DNA of 64,000 nucleotides, from NCBI RefSeq assembly GCF_003854935.1, contig NZ_CP033969.1:682001-746000 (forward strand), written 5' to 3'. Shown here piece by piece: positions 29,014 through 38,515 of the stretch; positions within the stretch are counted from its first letter, which is position 1, and every line of letters starts with the position of its first letter. A model generated the notes under the pieces. It was given only the letters and a program-made list of their open reading frames with translations. It made no database searches and was not told the DNA's origin. The translations under genes were made by a program, and so were the position numbers. This DNA is from Cupriavidus pauculus (lineage in GTDB: Bacteria > Pseudomonadota > Gammaproteobacteria > Burkholderiales > Burkholderiaceae).

Positions 29014-29226
29014 CGCACTTCCTCCTGGCGTATGGTTGGCGCCCTTCCTACTGCCTTGCCGGGGGCGCGATTTCCTCTCCAAGCTGAGGGTCCCCGTCCG
29101 TAATTCAAGTTGTGTGGCCCGGACGGGCCTTGCGTGCCTTTGCTGCCCTCGTACTCTTGGGCATCGGCGCGACGGGCAAGTTTCTTGAGCGCCGTGCACC
29201 AGTGTGTTGCGATCTTCCCAATGGCG

Positions 29227-30057
29227 TTACGGAATATCACACTGCCCGCCACACGCTGCATGCCCCAGGAACGCTTCGAAGATCGCAAGAAAGCGTTCCC
29301 GTTGTTCGATAAACGACAGATGCGCGGCGTCCGGCAGCACTTCCAGCTTCGCACCATGAATTTTTCGCGCAATGGATTGGGCCATCTCCACCGTCGCGCT
29401 CTCGTCCTTTGACCCTGTCACCACCAGGGTCGGACAGTGGATGCGGCCGATCGCATCGGCCAAGTCGAACGCCAGGATGGCCTGCGCCACCCCCACGTAG
29501 CCCTGCACCGGCGTGGCCGCCAGCATCCGGCCAATCGCTTCCACCGTCTCGGGATGGGCGTCGCGGAACGGCTGCGTGAGCCAGCGCTCCATCGTCGACG
29601 ACACCATGCCGGCCATGCCATGGGCCTCGGCCTGGCCGATCCGGTTGGCCCACATCGGATGCGCCGTCATGGGCGTGTGGTCGATGGTGTCCACCAGCGC
29701 CAGCGACAGCAGCCGGTCCGCATGGCGCACGCCCATGGTCTGGGCCACCATGCCACCCACCGACACGCCGCAGACATGGGCCTGGCCGATGTCCAGCGCG
29801 TCCATCAGCGCCACCACGTCGTCGGCCAGCCGCGTCATGGTGTACGCGCCCACGGGCGCATCGCTGCCGCCGTGGCCGCGCAGGTCGAAGCGCAGCACGC
29901 GGTAGCGGTCGGACAGATGGCGCGCGGTATCGTCCCACAGCGTCAGATTCGCACCAAGCGCGTGGATCAGGATCACCCACGGCCCTTCGCTGCCATCGAT
30001 GCGGACCCGGAGCTCGGCATCGCCGGCCCGGATTCGCTGCGCCATTGTGTCAGGCAT
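29227..30057 (-). CDS. Alpha/beta hydrolase, 3-oxoadipate-enol-lactonase-like
   Basis: A 276-residue alpha/beta hydrolase. The oxyanion region is LIHALGANLTLWDD, the nucleophile elbow is GVSVGGMVAQ (serine near residue 98), the acid is in VTGSKDES and the histidine in PDAAHLSFIEQRERF, so the triad looks complete. The closest family resemblance is to PcaD (3-oxoadipate enol-lactonase). No other protocatechuate genes are near, so the true substrate is unknown. A second in-frame ATG four codons downstream is possible. Confidence 0.82.
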   Translation of the reverse strand: MPDTMAQRIRAGDAELRVRIDGSEGPWVILIHALGANLTLWDDTARHLSDRYRVLRFDLRGHGGSDAPVGAYTMTRLADDVVALMDALDIGQAHVCGVSVGGMVAQTMGVRHADRLLSLALVDTIDHTPMTAHPMWANRIGQAEAHGMAGMVSSTMERWLTQPFRDAHPETVEAIGRMLAATPVQGYVGVAQAILAFDLADAIGRIHCPTLVVTGSKDESATVEMAQSIARKIHGAKLEVLPDAAHLSFIEQRERFLAIFEAFLGHAACGGQCDIP

Positions 30058-30104
30058 GTTTCAGTCTCCCGCGTCGTCACTGCGTTTCGCGACCTGCGTC
30101 GGCA

Positions 30105-31097
30105 TCACCGCCCTTCCCTACTACGATAGACGAGATCGATCTGAGTGCCATCGGGCTCCGTCTGACGAAGGCGCGCTGGCATCCAGTTCAGCGACGGCGC
30201 GAGCCAGATTTCCACGCGCCGCTTGTCGTTGGCGTGGCGCGGCAGCCGCACAAAGTGCTTGGTACGCACCATCTCGGTGCCGACGTCGATATCCTCGTCG
30301 CCCACGTACTGGATCTGCATGCCCTCGATTTCGCGGGTGTCGGCCACGTTGAACGACTCGGTGGCGCCCGGCGTGACATAGCGCTGCGGGTCGCCGCGCG
30401 CCCAGCCCACCAGTTGCAGGAAGATGCTGAAGCGGTCCTGGAAGGCCGTGGGCATCGGCGCCTGTCCGCCACGCGTTTCAAACACGACCATGCTTGACGG
30501 ATGGTCGAAGCGCGCCACCTCCACCTTGCTGCGGCGGGCTTCTTCGTAGCGCGTGGGCGACAGGCCGCGCTCGGTCATGTCGCCGGTGCTCTGGAACGCG
30601 AAGCGGAACCACAGCACGCGCGTTTCCACGGCCAGGCGGTAGTGCTGGCCGTCCTGTTCCCAGCGGATGATGCCGTCGGGGTTCTGCACGCCGTTGACGA
30701 AGCTGGCATAGCGCAGCGTGACCGAAGGCGGCGCCGCGTAGCGCGGCCCGGGTGCCTCGGCGGGGGCCGGCGGGGCCGCCGGCGCGGCCGAACCCGAGGC
30801 GGCGCTGCCCATGCCGCCCGAACCAGCCGTGGCAGTGGTGTCGCCGCTTTCCGCGGTCGCCAGCGCAGGCGCCGCCGGGTCTGGCGCAGGTTCGGGTACG
30901 GGCGCGGGGGCCTGGGACTGGGCGGGCCGGCGCGGGGGTGTGGCCGGCGGGGGCGGGGCAGGCGGCCGGGGCGGGGGCAGCAGGATCGCGTCCATCGTCG
31001 GCGCGGTGTCCGGGTCAGGCAGCGACGGGATCGGAACACGCAGCAGCCCAAGCAGCAACAGCCCGTGCGCGACCGCCACCAGCGCGATCACGGCCAT
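30105..31097 (-). CDS. DUF3108-family protein with N-terminal membrane anchor
   Basis: A protein of about 330 residues. It has an N-terminal membrane helix (MAVIALVAVAHGLLLLGLL), a long proline/alanine-rich periplasmic linker (about 35-115), and a C-terminal domain of about 210 residues beginning near RYASFVNGVQNPDGIIRW that matches DUF3108. Relatives are predicted outer-membrane or periplasmic proteins of unknown function. The start is uncertain: the ATG at 31095-31097 was chosen because it follows the IclR stop (31123), but upstream in-frame GTG or TTG codons would add a basic segment (RKRQRRVRR) suited to a TonB-like anchor. Confidence 0.72.
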   Translation of the reverse strand: MAVIALVAVAHGLLLLGLLRVPIPSLPDPDTAPTMDAILLPPPRPPAPPPPATPPRRPAQSQAPAPVPEPAPDPAAPALATAESGDTTATAGSGGMGSAASGSAAPAAPPAPAEAPGPRYAAPPSVTLRYASFVNGVQNPDGIIRWEQDGQHYRLAVETRVLWFRFAFQSTGDMTERGLSPTRYEEARRSKVEVARFDHPSSMVVFETRGGQAPMPTAFQDRFSIFLQLVGWARGDPQRYVTPGATESFNVADTREIEGMQIQYVGDEDIDVGTEMVRTKHFVRLPRHANDKRRVEIWLAPSLNWMPARLRQTEPDGTQIDLVYRSREGR

Positions 31098-31122
31098 CCA
31101 GCGGCGCACGCGCCGCTGGCGC

Positions 31123-31983
31123 TTACGAGGGGGTTTCGTCCCTTCCGGACGGCTGGCCGTCGCCAAGATAACCAAGTTCCGAGGAAATCTGCCGCGCGAT
31201 CTCGCGCACGCGGCGGTCCACCGCGCCGCCCCATTCTGCATCGAATACGCTCTGCGCGCCGAGCACGATCAGGCCCATCGCCAGATGGCCGTTGGCGTCG
31301 AACACCGGGGTCGAGATGGCGTTGATGCCCGGCAGCACGCCGCCGCGCGTGCGGGCCGCGCCCTGCTGGCGCACGCTGGCGCAGATCGCGTCGTAGTCGG
31401 CCAGCGACGCGGGCATGTCCGGCAGCGCCGCGTCGCCGCGCGTGGCCAGTTCGCGCTCGATCAGCGGCAGCGTCTGACGCCGCGACAGATACGCACCATA
31501 GAGCCGCCCCGTGGCCGAATTGAGCATCGGCATCACGTCGCCCAGCCGCAGGCTGACGCTGACCGGATGGCTCGATTCTTCCCAATGAACGATGGTCGGC
31601 CCGTGGTTGCCCCACACCGCGATGCCGGCGGTCTGGTCGATCTCGTCGCGCAGCCGGGACAGGATGGGCCGCGCCTTGCGCACCGGATCCAGCCGGTTCA
31701 GCCCGGCCAGCCCCAGTTGCAGCGCGAACGGCCCGAGGTCGTAGCGCTGGCTCACGGCGTCCTGCGCCACCGCGCCAAGCCGCTGGAAGCTGACCAGGTA
31801 GCGATGGGCCTTGGCCGGGCTCATGTCGGCGGCGGCGGCCAGGTCGCGCAGCATCATGGCGCGCGGCGAGGCGGCCAGCGCCTGCAGCAGCCGGAATCCC
31901 ACCTCGATGGACTGGATGCCGGCGCGCTTGCTGTCGTCGCGCGCATCGTCGTCGCGGGAATCGTCGTCGTCCACAGCGGTCAT
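31123..31983 (-). CDS. IclR-family transcriptional regulator
   Basis: A 286-residue IclR regulator. A disordered acidic N-terminus (DDDDSRDDDARDD) precedes the winged helix-turn-helix (about 25-85, LRDLAAAADMSPAKAHRYLVSF) and the IclR effector domain (about 100-270, with ISTPVFDANGHLAMGLIV). It diverges from the FAH-family gene at 32117, its most likely target. The effector is unknown. In the 133-base gap two inverted repeats (GGTAGACTACC near 32074, and GAATG...CATTC near 32000) are candidates for its operator. Confidence 0.88.
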   Translation of the reverse strand: MTAVDDDDSRDDDARDDSKRAGIQSIEVGFRLLQALAASPRAMMLRDLAAAADMSPAKAHRYLVSFQRLGAVAQDAVSQRYDLGPFALQLGLAGLNRLDPVRKARPILSRLRDEIDQTAGIAVWGNHGPTIVHWEESSHPVSVSLRLGDVMPMLNSATGRLYGAYLSRRQTLPLIERELATRGDAALPDMPASLADYDAICASVRQQGAARTRGGVLPGINAISTPVFDANGHLAMGLIVLGAQSVFDAEWGGAVDRRVREIARQISSELGYLGDGQPSGRDETPS

Positions 31984-32116
31984 GCGTGAGTCGGGTATCT
32001 GGAATGTGATGCGGCCATTCTATACAAGGCCGCTGCGGCCCCGGCGCGCCCGTGGGCCGGCCAGGGCGGCTCCGGTAGACTACCGCCCATTCCATCCTGC
32101 CTACGTTCGATTTCGC

Positions 32117-33097
32117 ATGAAACTCGCCACCCTGAAGGACGGTTCGCGCGACGGCCAGCTCGTCGTCGTCTCGCGCGACCTGAAGACCGCGCACTTTGCC
32201 ACCGACATCGCCGGCAAGCTCCAGACGGTGCTGGATGACTGGCATTTCTATTCGCCGCAGCTCCAGGACTTGTCCGACGCGCTCAACGCCGGGCGCGCGC
32301 GGCATCCGTTCCCGTTCCAGCCCAGGGACTGCATGGCGCCCCTGCCGCGCGCGTACCAGTGGGCCGATGGCTCGGCCTACGTGAACCACGTGGAACTGGT
32401 GCGCCGCGCGCGCGGCGCCGAAATGCCGCCCGAGTTCTGGACCGATCCGCTGATGTACCAGGGCGGCTCGGACGACTTCATCGGCCCGCAGGACGACATC
32501 GTCTGCCCCAGCGAGGCGTTCGGCATCGACTTCGAGGCCGAGGTGGCCGTGATAACGGGCGACGTGCGCATGGGCGCCACGCCCGAGCAGGCCGGCGAGG
32601 CCATCCGGCTCGTGCTGCTGGCCAACGACGTGTCGCTGCGCAACCTGATTCCGGCCGAGCTGGGCAAGGGCTTTGGCTTCTTCCAGAGCAAGCCGGCCAC
32701 GGCGTTCTCGCCGGTGGCGGTCACGCCCGACGAACTGGGCGACGCCTGGCGCGAGCGCAAGGTGCACCGGCCGATGGTCGTGCACTGGAACAGCCGCAAG
32801 GTGGGCCAGCCCGACTGCGGCACCGACATGGTGTTCGACTTCGGCCAGCTGATCGCCCACATCTGCAAGACGCGCAACGTGCGCGCGGGCAGCGTGGTGG
32901 GATCGGGCACGATCTCGAACGTCGACCGCAGCAAGGGGTACTGCTGCATCGCCGAGAAGCGCATGCTGGAGACCATCGACGGCGGCAAGCCCGAGACCGA
33001 GTTCATGAAGTTTGGCGACGCGGTGCGCATCGAGATGTTCGACGCCGACGGCAAGTCGATCTTCGGCGCGATCGACCAGGTGGTGGCGCCGCGCTGA
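32117..33097 (+). CDS. Fumarylacetoacetate hydrolase family protein
   Basis: A 326-residue FAH-fold protein. Metal-binding acidic residues are in GIDFEAEVAVITG, and GSGTISN and FGDAVRIEMFD are conserved C-terminal motifs. The N-terminal 80 residues (ATLKDGSRDGQLVVVSRDL) resemble the short fumarylacetoacetase-like hydrolases used in tyrosine/homogentisate or catechol breakdown. The substrate cannot be fixed from the sequence. The ATG was chosen by the conserved start MKLATLKDG. A strong terminator follows. Confidence 0.85.
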   Translation: MKLATLKDGSRDGQLVVVSRDLKTAHFATDIAGKLQTVLDDWHFYSPQLQDLSDALNAGRARHPFPFQPRDCMAPLPRAYQWADGSAYVNHVELVRRARGAEMPPEFWTDPLMYQGGSDDFIGPQDDIVCPSEAFGIDFEAEVAVITGDVRMGATPEQAGEAIRLVLLANDVSLRNLIPAELGKGFGFFQSKPATAFSPVAVTPDELGDAWRERKVHRPMVVHWNSRKVGQPDCGTDMVFDFGQLIAHICKTRNVRAGSVVGSGTISNVDRSKGYCCIAEKRMLETIDGGKPETEFMKFGDAVRIEMFDADGKSIFGAIDQVVAPR

Positions 33098-33149
33098 CCG
33101 CCCCGTCCCGGCCCCTCACCGGCGCCGGACACACTGGGCGAAACCCGGC

Positions 33150-33180
33150 TTGCGGCGCGCCATGGCCTTGGGCCTATAAT
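33150..33180 (+). promoter_or_regulatory. Promoter overlapping the preceding terminator
   Basis: A perfect TATAAT (33175-33180) lies 19 bases after TTGCGG (33150-33155). Its last bases form the start of the terminator stem at 33178. Transcripts starting near 33187 would lack the left stem arm and could pass. Confidence 0.45.
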
Positions 33181-33211
33181 TCCCCGACCACGCGGTCGGG
33201 GAATTTTTTTT
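33178..33211 (+). terminator. Rho-independent terminator of the FAH-family gene
   Basis: AATTCCCCGACC and GGTCGGGGAATT form a perfect 12-base stem with loop ACGC, followed by a run of T to 33211. Confidence 0.92.
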
Positions 33212-33253
33212 GCCCGCCGTCCGCGCCTCTTCGCCCCCCAATGGAAGCCGCCC

Positions 33254-34078
<825 letters not shown>

Positions 34079-34128
34079 CCGGCCGCCCGCACCGCATGGG
34101 CGGCCCCCACGACAGGGAGTGCCGCACC

Positions 34129-35016
34129 ATGTTTGGACAGATTCCCGATTTCGGCAACGGCTTCGAATTCCTGCGCAAGCTCTGGGCCACGGGCAGCGGC
34201 ATGCCCAGCGGCCTGATGCCGGGGCTCAGCGCCATGACGCCGCCGATGGACCTCGACGAGGTAGACAAGCGCATCCACGACCTCAAGGCCGTGGAAAGCT
34301 GGCTGCAGCTCAACACCAACCTGCTGCGCACGACGATCCAGGGCCTGGAGGTGCAGCGCGCCACGCTGGTGGCGCTGCAGACGTTTGGCAACGCGCTGTC
34401 GCCCGAGGCCATGCAGAGCGCGATGGAGAACGTCGCCCGCGCCGCCAACGCGCCGAGCGCGCATCCGCCCCAGCATCCGCACCCGTTCGGCACCGGCCAG
34501 ACCGTCTCCCAGGAGCAGGCCGACGCCGAGAACGATGAGCCCGAGGACGACGAACCGGCCGACGACGGCCCCGCACCGGCCGACATGGCCGGAGACACGG
34601 CCCAGGCCGGCGGCGCCGCGCCGATGCCGCCCAATGCGTCGCTCTGGTGGGACCTGCTCCAGCGCCAGTTCACGCAGATCGCCAGCAGCGCGGCGGCGGC
34701 CAGTGCGGCAGCGGCCAGCACCGCGCCGTTCGGCGGCATGGCTGGCTTCGGCGTCCCCGGCGCCGCGGGCGCGGAAGGCGTGGAGCCCGGCGTCAAGGGC
34801 GATCCGCCAGCCCGGCGCAAGCCCGCCGACGGCAAGGCCGCGCCCAAGTCCGCACCGGCCGCGAAGGCCAAGGCCACCAAGGGAACGGCCCCCAAGCGCA
34901 CCGCCAAGGGCCCCAAGGCCGGCGCCAAGCGCGCATCGACGGGGACTCGCCGCGCCAGGGCGGCCACCCCGGACGCCCCGCCCGTGCCCGGTTCGCCCGA
35001 CGACAACTTCGAGTGA
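34129..35016 (+). CDS. phaM: PhaM-like polyhydroxybutyrate granule protein
   Basis: A 295-residue protein starting [20 protein letters not shown], the N-terminus I recognise from PhaM, which activates PHB synthase PhaC and ties granules to the nucleoid in Ralstonia eutropha. A helical region with [20 protein letters not shown] (41-60) is followed by an acidic stretch (about 128-155), a Trp-containing helix ([11 protein letters not shown]) and a basic C-terminal tail of KAAPKS/AKATK/PKRTAK repeats (about 225-275) suited to DNA binding. AGGGAG lies upstream of the ATG. It is slightly longer than the known PhaM. Confidence 0.82.
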   Translation: MFGQIPDFGNGFEFLRKLWATGSGMPSGLMPGLSAMTPPMDLDEVDKRIHDLKAVESWLQLNTNLLRTTIQGLEVQRATLVALQTFGNALSPEAMQSAMENVARAANAPSAHPPQHPHPFGTGQTVSQEQADAENDEPEDDEPADDGPAPADMAGDTAQAGGAAPMPPNASLWWDLLQRQFTQIASSAAAASAAAASTAPFGGMAGFGVPGAAGAEGVEPGVKGDPPARRKPADGKAAPKSAPAAKAKATKGTAPKRTAKGPKAGAKRASTGTRRARAATPDAPPVPGSPDDNFE

Positions 35017-35143
35017 CGCCGGAAACCAAGCCCACGGCACAGGCCGTTTCCGGAGTGTCGTAGTTCCGCCACTTTTGGCACCGCCGGGCGCACCGGCGGC
35101 CCCGCATCCATCGTCTAAGGGCTAAAACGGAGTAGAGAAAACA

Positions 35144-35171
35144 TTCGAGAATGATTCCTGTCTGGTAGAAT
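35144..35171 (+). promoter_or_regulatory. Possible promoter of the ferritin-like gene
   Basis: TTCGAG and TAGAAT are spaced by 16 bases, 26 bases before the start codon, in an AT-richer stretch than its surroundings. Confidence 0.4.
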
Positions 35172-35196
35172 CCGCCCGTAATTTCAAAGGCTTAGC

Positions 35197-36042
35197 ATGC
35201 TCTACCCCGAACTGTTCAAATCACTGGAAGCGGTCCGCTGGCACATGGACAAGGACATCCCCTGGGATACGTTCGACGCCAGCCTGCTTACCGACGACCA
35301 GGCGAAGACCATCCGCATGAATGCGATCACCGAATGGTCGGCCCTGCCCGCCACGGAGATGTTCCTGCGCGACAACCGCCACGATTCCGACTTTTCGGCG
35401 TTCATGAGCATCTGGTTCTTCGAGGAACAGAAGCATTCGCTGGTGCTGATGGAGTACCTGCGCCGCTTCCGCCCGGACCTGGTGCCGACCGAGGAAGAAC
35501 TGCATGCCGTGCGCTTCGAGTTCGACCCGGCCCCGCCGCTGGAAACGCTGATGCTGCACTTCTGCGGCGAGATCCGCCTGAACCACTGGTACCGCCGCGC
35601 CGCCGAATGGCATTCGGAACCGGTCATCAAGCACATCTACCGCACGTTGTCGCAGGACGAGGCCCGCCACGGTGGCGCCTACCTGCGCTACATGAAGAAG
35701 TACCTGGCCCAGTTCGGCGACAGCGCGCGCTCGGCATTTGCCAAGATTGGCGTGCTGATGGCGTCGGCCCGCCGCACGGAAAAGCCGCTGCACCCGACCA
35801 ACCTGCACGTGAACAAGGCCCTGTTCCCCAACGACACGGTGCAGTCGCGCCTGCCGGACCCGGATTGGCTGGAGCACTGGCTCGACGAGCAGATCCGCTT
35901 CGACGAGGTGTGGGAGAAGAAGGTGATCGAGCGGATCCTGCACAATATGTCGCTGCTGTTCGAGCGCACGTTCGAATCGGTGCAGGACCTGAACCGTTAC
36001 CGCAAGGAACTGAACGCCAACCTGCAGGCCGCCCAGGCCTGA
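35197..36042 (+). CDS. Ferritin-like diiron protein, acyl-ACP-desaturase-like
   Basis: A 281-residue all-helical protein with diiron ligand motifs: a glutamate in FFEEQKHS, another in CGEIRLNHWYRRAAEW, and DEARHGGAYL, an ExxH-type second-half motif. This matches the ferritin-like/acyl-ACP-desaturase superfamily. Its substrate is unknown. The N-terminal half contains the helix LPATEMFLRDNRHDSDFSAF. AAAGG precedes the ATG. It has its own promoter and terminator, so it is probably monocistronic. Confidence 0.8.
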   Translation: MLYPELFKSLEAVRWHMDKDIPWDTFDASLLTDDQAKTIRMNAITEWSALPATEMFLRDNRHDSDFSAFMSIWFFEEQKHSLVLMEYLRRFRPDLVPTEEELHAVRFEFDPAPPLETLMLHFCGEIRLNHWYRRAAEWHSEPVIKHIYRTLSQDEARHGGAYLRYMKKYLAQFGDSARSAFAKIGVLMASARRTEKPLHPTNLHVNKALFPNDTVQSRLPDPDWLEHWLDEQIRFDEVWEKKVIERILHNMSLLFERTFESVQDLNRYRKELNANLQAAQA

Positions 36043-36077
36043 CCCGGCCCCGCGGCGCGCGCCGCCGCAAGGACAAG

Positions 36078-36107
36078 ACCCCATCGGATCGCTACGATGG
36101 GGTTTTT
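36078..36107 (+). terminator. Rho-independent terminator
   Basis: ACCCCATCG and CGATGGGGT form a 9-base stem with an eight-base loop, followed by five T. It ends the ferritin-like gene's transcript. Confidence 0.88.
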
Positions 36108-36160
36108 CATTGGGGCGCGCCGTGCCGGCCGCCCCGCGTACCCTCCGCCCGGACCGATCC

Positions 36161-36655
36161 ATGAATGCACCCGCCTACGAATCCAAGCTGGTTCCCGCCG
36201 ACGACACCGCCGCGCTGCACGCCGCCGTGGCCGCCCTGCCGCGCCCGCTGGTCTTTACCAACGGCGTGTTCGACATCCTCCATCGAGGCCACGCCACCTA
36301 CCTGGCCCAGGCCCGGGATATGGGCGCCGCGCTGGTGGTGGGCGTCAACAGCGACGCGTCGGTGCGGATGCTGGGCAAGGGCGACGACCGCCCGCTGAAC
36401 CAGGAGGCCGACCGCATGGCCCTGCTGGCCGCGCTGGCGTCGGTAGACCTCGTGGCGATGTTCCGCGAGCAAACCCCGGTGGAACTGATCCGCCTGGTGC
36501 GGCCGGACATCTACGTGAAGGGCGGCGACTACGATATCGACACGCTGGACGAAACGCGGCTGGTGCGCAGCTGGGGCGGCCAGGCATACGCCATCCCGTT
36601 CCTGCACGACCGCTCGACGACCAAGCTGCTGACGAAGGTACGCGGGCAGGGGTGA
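36161..36655 (+). CDS. rfaE2: D-glycero-beta-D-manno-heptose-1-phosphate adenylyltransferase
   Basis: A 164-residue nucleotidyltransferase equal to the C-terminal half of E. coli HldE, as is usual in betaproteobacteria where the kinase half (rfaE1) is separate. FTNGVFDILHRGHATYLAQ contains the HxGH nucleotide-binding motif, and the ending RSTTKLLTKVR is the ISTT-like signature. It makes ADP-heptose for the lipopolysaccharide inner core. The ATG giving MNAPAYESKLVP was chosen over an upstream in-frame start at 36110 inside the preceding terminator region. Confidence 0.93.
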   Translation: MNAPAYESKLVPADDTAALHAAVAALPRPLVFTNGVFDILHRGHATYLAQARDMGAALVVGVNSDASVRMLGKGDDRPLNQEADRMALLAALASVDLVAMFREQTPVELIRLVRPDIYVKGGDYDIDTLDETRLVRSWGGQAYAIPFLHDRSTTKLLTKVRGQG

Positions 36656-36680
36656 GGGGAGGTTGGCTGACCAGCACAGG

Positions 36681-36802
36681 CTCCCCTCTCCCGCTTGCGG
36701 GAGAGGGGTTGGGGGAGAGGGCCAGCGGGTCCATTGCCGAAGGGTCGCGATTTGAATCTCAACGCCCTCTCCCCCAGCCCCTCTCCCAAAGGGAGAGGGG
36801 AG
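36681..36802. repeat. Composite palindromic intergenic repeat
   Basis: Two hairpins, CCCCTCTCCCGC/GCGGGAGAGGGG (36683-36708) and CCCCTCTCCC/GGGAGAGGGG (36778-36800), flank a 42-base centre. The inner arms TGGGGGAGAGGG (36710-36721) and CCCTCTCCCCCA (36765-36776) also pair, so the whole 122 bases can fold as one cruciform. It lies between convergent rfaE2 and the SPOR gene. Shorter relatives occur at 22014-22041 and 503-518. It is probably a REP/BIME-like element and may act as a bidirectional terminator. Confidence 0.75.
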
Positions 36803-36838
36803 CAAAACCAGCGCAGGTTGAAGCGCCAGTCCCTCGTC

Positions 36839-37597
36839 CTACCCCGCCACCCCCGTCCCCCGTCCTTCGCTCGCCTGCGTCAATCCCTTGCACGACTGCA
36901 GTACCTCGGCGCCGTAGCGCTGGCGGACTTCGTCCATGCGGGCGCGTACAGCGTCGTCGGCATGGGTCACGCGCAGCCATTGGCGCGAGATGGCGCGCGG
37001 GGCGTCGCTGACCTGGGCGGTGCGCACGCCCTGGGCGCGCAGGGTGTCCAGGAAGCGGTCGGCGCGTTCGCGCTCGCGGAACAGGCCCAGCGATACCGTG
37101 TACGACTCCGGCTCCGTGGCGCTGACCACCGAGACGTCGGTCACCTTGCGGCGGCGCAGTTCGGCCAGCTTGCGCTCGGCGTTTTCGCGCGTCGGCTGCG
37201 CGGGCAGATGGACCCACCAGCGCACCTGCTCGCTGCGTTCGAACTGGTCCAGCGGCAGCGGCGTCCCGGCGGCGATGGCGGCAAGGTCCTGCCTGGCGCG
37301 TTCCACGTTCTGCGCCGTGAAGCCGCCCATTTCCATGCAGCTATCGGCCGGTGCGGCGGCCAGCGTGAGGTTGCCCGGCGCCGCGCTGCGCGGGGCGCCC
37401 GGTGCCGAGGCATCGCCCGGCGGCAGTAGCTGCATGCGCTCGCCGCGCACCTGCTGCTCCACGCGCTGCGGTTCGCGCGGGCTTTCCAGCAGGCCGCCCA
37501 GCGGCTGCGGGCCGAAGACGCCCAGCAACGCGGCCAGCAGCAGCACATTGGCGAGCAGCAGGATCAGCAACAGGAGGGTCGGGCCGCGCCGGGACAT
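36839..37597 (-). CDS. SPOR-domain membrane protein
   Basis: A 252-residue protein with a single N-terminal membrane helix (LLLLILLLANVLLLAALLGVFG, about 8-29), a proline/alanine-rich linker, and a C-terminal region (about 130-215) with WWVHLPAQPTRENAERKLAEL and YTVSLGLFRERERADRFL, typical of SPOR peptidoglycan-binding repeats. The ATG at 37595-37597 begins MSRRGPT; upstream in-frame sequence lacks support. It lies 87 bases downstream of coaX in the same direction, a birA-coaX-SPOR order I know from Cupriavidus/Ralstonia. Confidence 0.85.
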   Translation of the reverse strand: MSRRGPTLLLLILLLANVLLLAALLGVFGPQPLGGLLESPREPQRVEQQVRGERMQLLPPGDASAPGAPRSAAPGNLTLAAAPADSCMEMGGFTAQNVERARQDLAAIAAGTPLPLDQFERSEQVRWWVHLPAQPTRENAERKLAELRRRKVTDVSVVSATEPESYTVSLGLFRERERADRFLDTLRAQGVRTAQVSDAPRAISRQWLRVTHADDAVRARMDEVRQRYGAEVLQSCKGLTQASEGRGTGVAG

Positions 37598-37684
37598 GGA
37601 GTCGGAAGTGTCTGGTGGATGATCGGCGCTTCGGTCGCGGAATCTTTGCAATCTCGCGCGATGGCGGGCCGGCGCGGCGTGCGC

Positions 37685-38515
37685 TCAGCCCGGTGCCGCC
37701 ATCGCGTGCAACCCAAGCAGCACGAGATTATCGTGCATCTCGCACGGCATCGCGAGTGCGCCGGCCACGGCGTGGCGCGCCCCGCCCGACAGCAGGCAGC
37801 GCACCGGCCCGCGCTCGGCCAGCGTACGCCAGGTTCGCTCGATGGCGCCGGCCTGGGCGGCCAGGCAGCCCGCCGCGATGGCGTCGTGGGTGTTGTCCGC
37901 GCCCAACGCCCGCACCGCGCGGGCGGCGCCGCTGCCGGTTTCCAGCACGTCCAGTTCGGGCAGTTGCGCCGTGTTGCGCGCCAGCGTGCCGAGCATCAGT
38001 TGCAGGCCGGGCAGGATCAGCCCGCCCTCGAACCGGCCGCCGTCCGCCGTGGCGGTCACGATGTCGAGCGTCGTGGCAGTACCGGCGGTGACGACCAGCA
38101 GCGTCTGGCCGGGCAGCCAGCGATGCGCGCCGATGCTGCCGACCCAGCGGTCGACGCCAAGCTGCGTCGGCTCCCGATAGCCGTTCACCAGGTCGCCATG
38201 CCGCGCGGCGGTGCGCACCCATTGCGGCGCGACGTGGCTGCCGAACGTGTCGGCCAGCAGCGCATCGACCTGTCCGGCCAGCGTTGGCCCGGCGACATTG
38301 GCGATCCACACCGCGGGCGCGCCCCGGCTGGCCAGCCCCTGCCACGTCGCGCGCAAGGCGGCGCGCTCGGCGGGCACCCCGTGCGACGCCGCGCCGGCGT
38401 GCTGCCACGGCGTTGGCAGGGCGCCGGGGGCCGCGGGCTGGGCGGGAGCCGGCGCCCCGTCGCACCATGCCCACTTGAGCCGCGTGTTGCCGATGTCGAT
38501 CAGCAGGAGGCTCAT
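37685..38515 (-). CDS. coaX: Type III pantothenate kinase
   Basis: A 276-residue CoaX of the ASKHA fold, catalysing the first step of coenzyme A synthesis. Phosphate-binding DIGNTRLKW (residues 7-15), [12 protein letters not shown] with the catalytic aspartate, and [11 protein letters not shown] are all conserved, as is [12 protein letters not shown]. Its ATG overlaps the birA TGA by three bases within ATGA, so the two are translationally coupled. Confidence 0.95.
   Translation of the reverse strand: MSLLLIDIGNTRLKWAWCDGAPAPAQPAAPGALPTPWQHAGAASHGVPAERAALRATWQGLASRGAPAVWIANVAGPTLAGQVDALLADTFGSHVAPQWVRTAARHGDLVNGYREPTQLGVDRWVGSIGAHRWLPGQTLLVVTAGTATTLDIVTATADGGRFEGGLILPGLQLMLGTLARNTAQLPELDVLETGSGAARAVRALGADNTHDAIAAGCLAAQAGAIERTWRTLAERGPVRCLLSGGARHAVAGALAMPCEMHDNLVLLGLHAMAAPG

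Noticed and set aside
29014-29226. A small gene or regulatory RNA between the DUF3567 and alpha/beta-hydrolase genes
   Set aside because: Short frames here have no ribosome site, and I see no convincing stem-loop with a T tract or consensus promoter pair.
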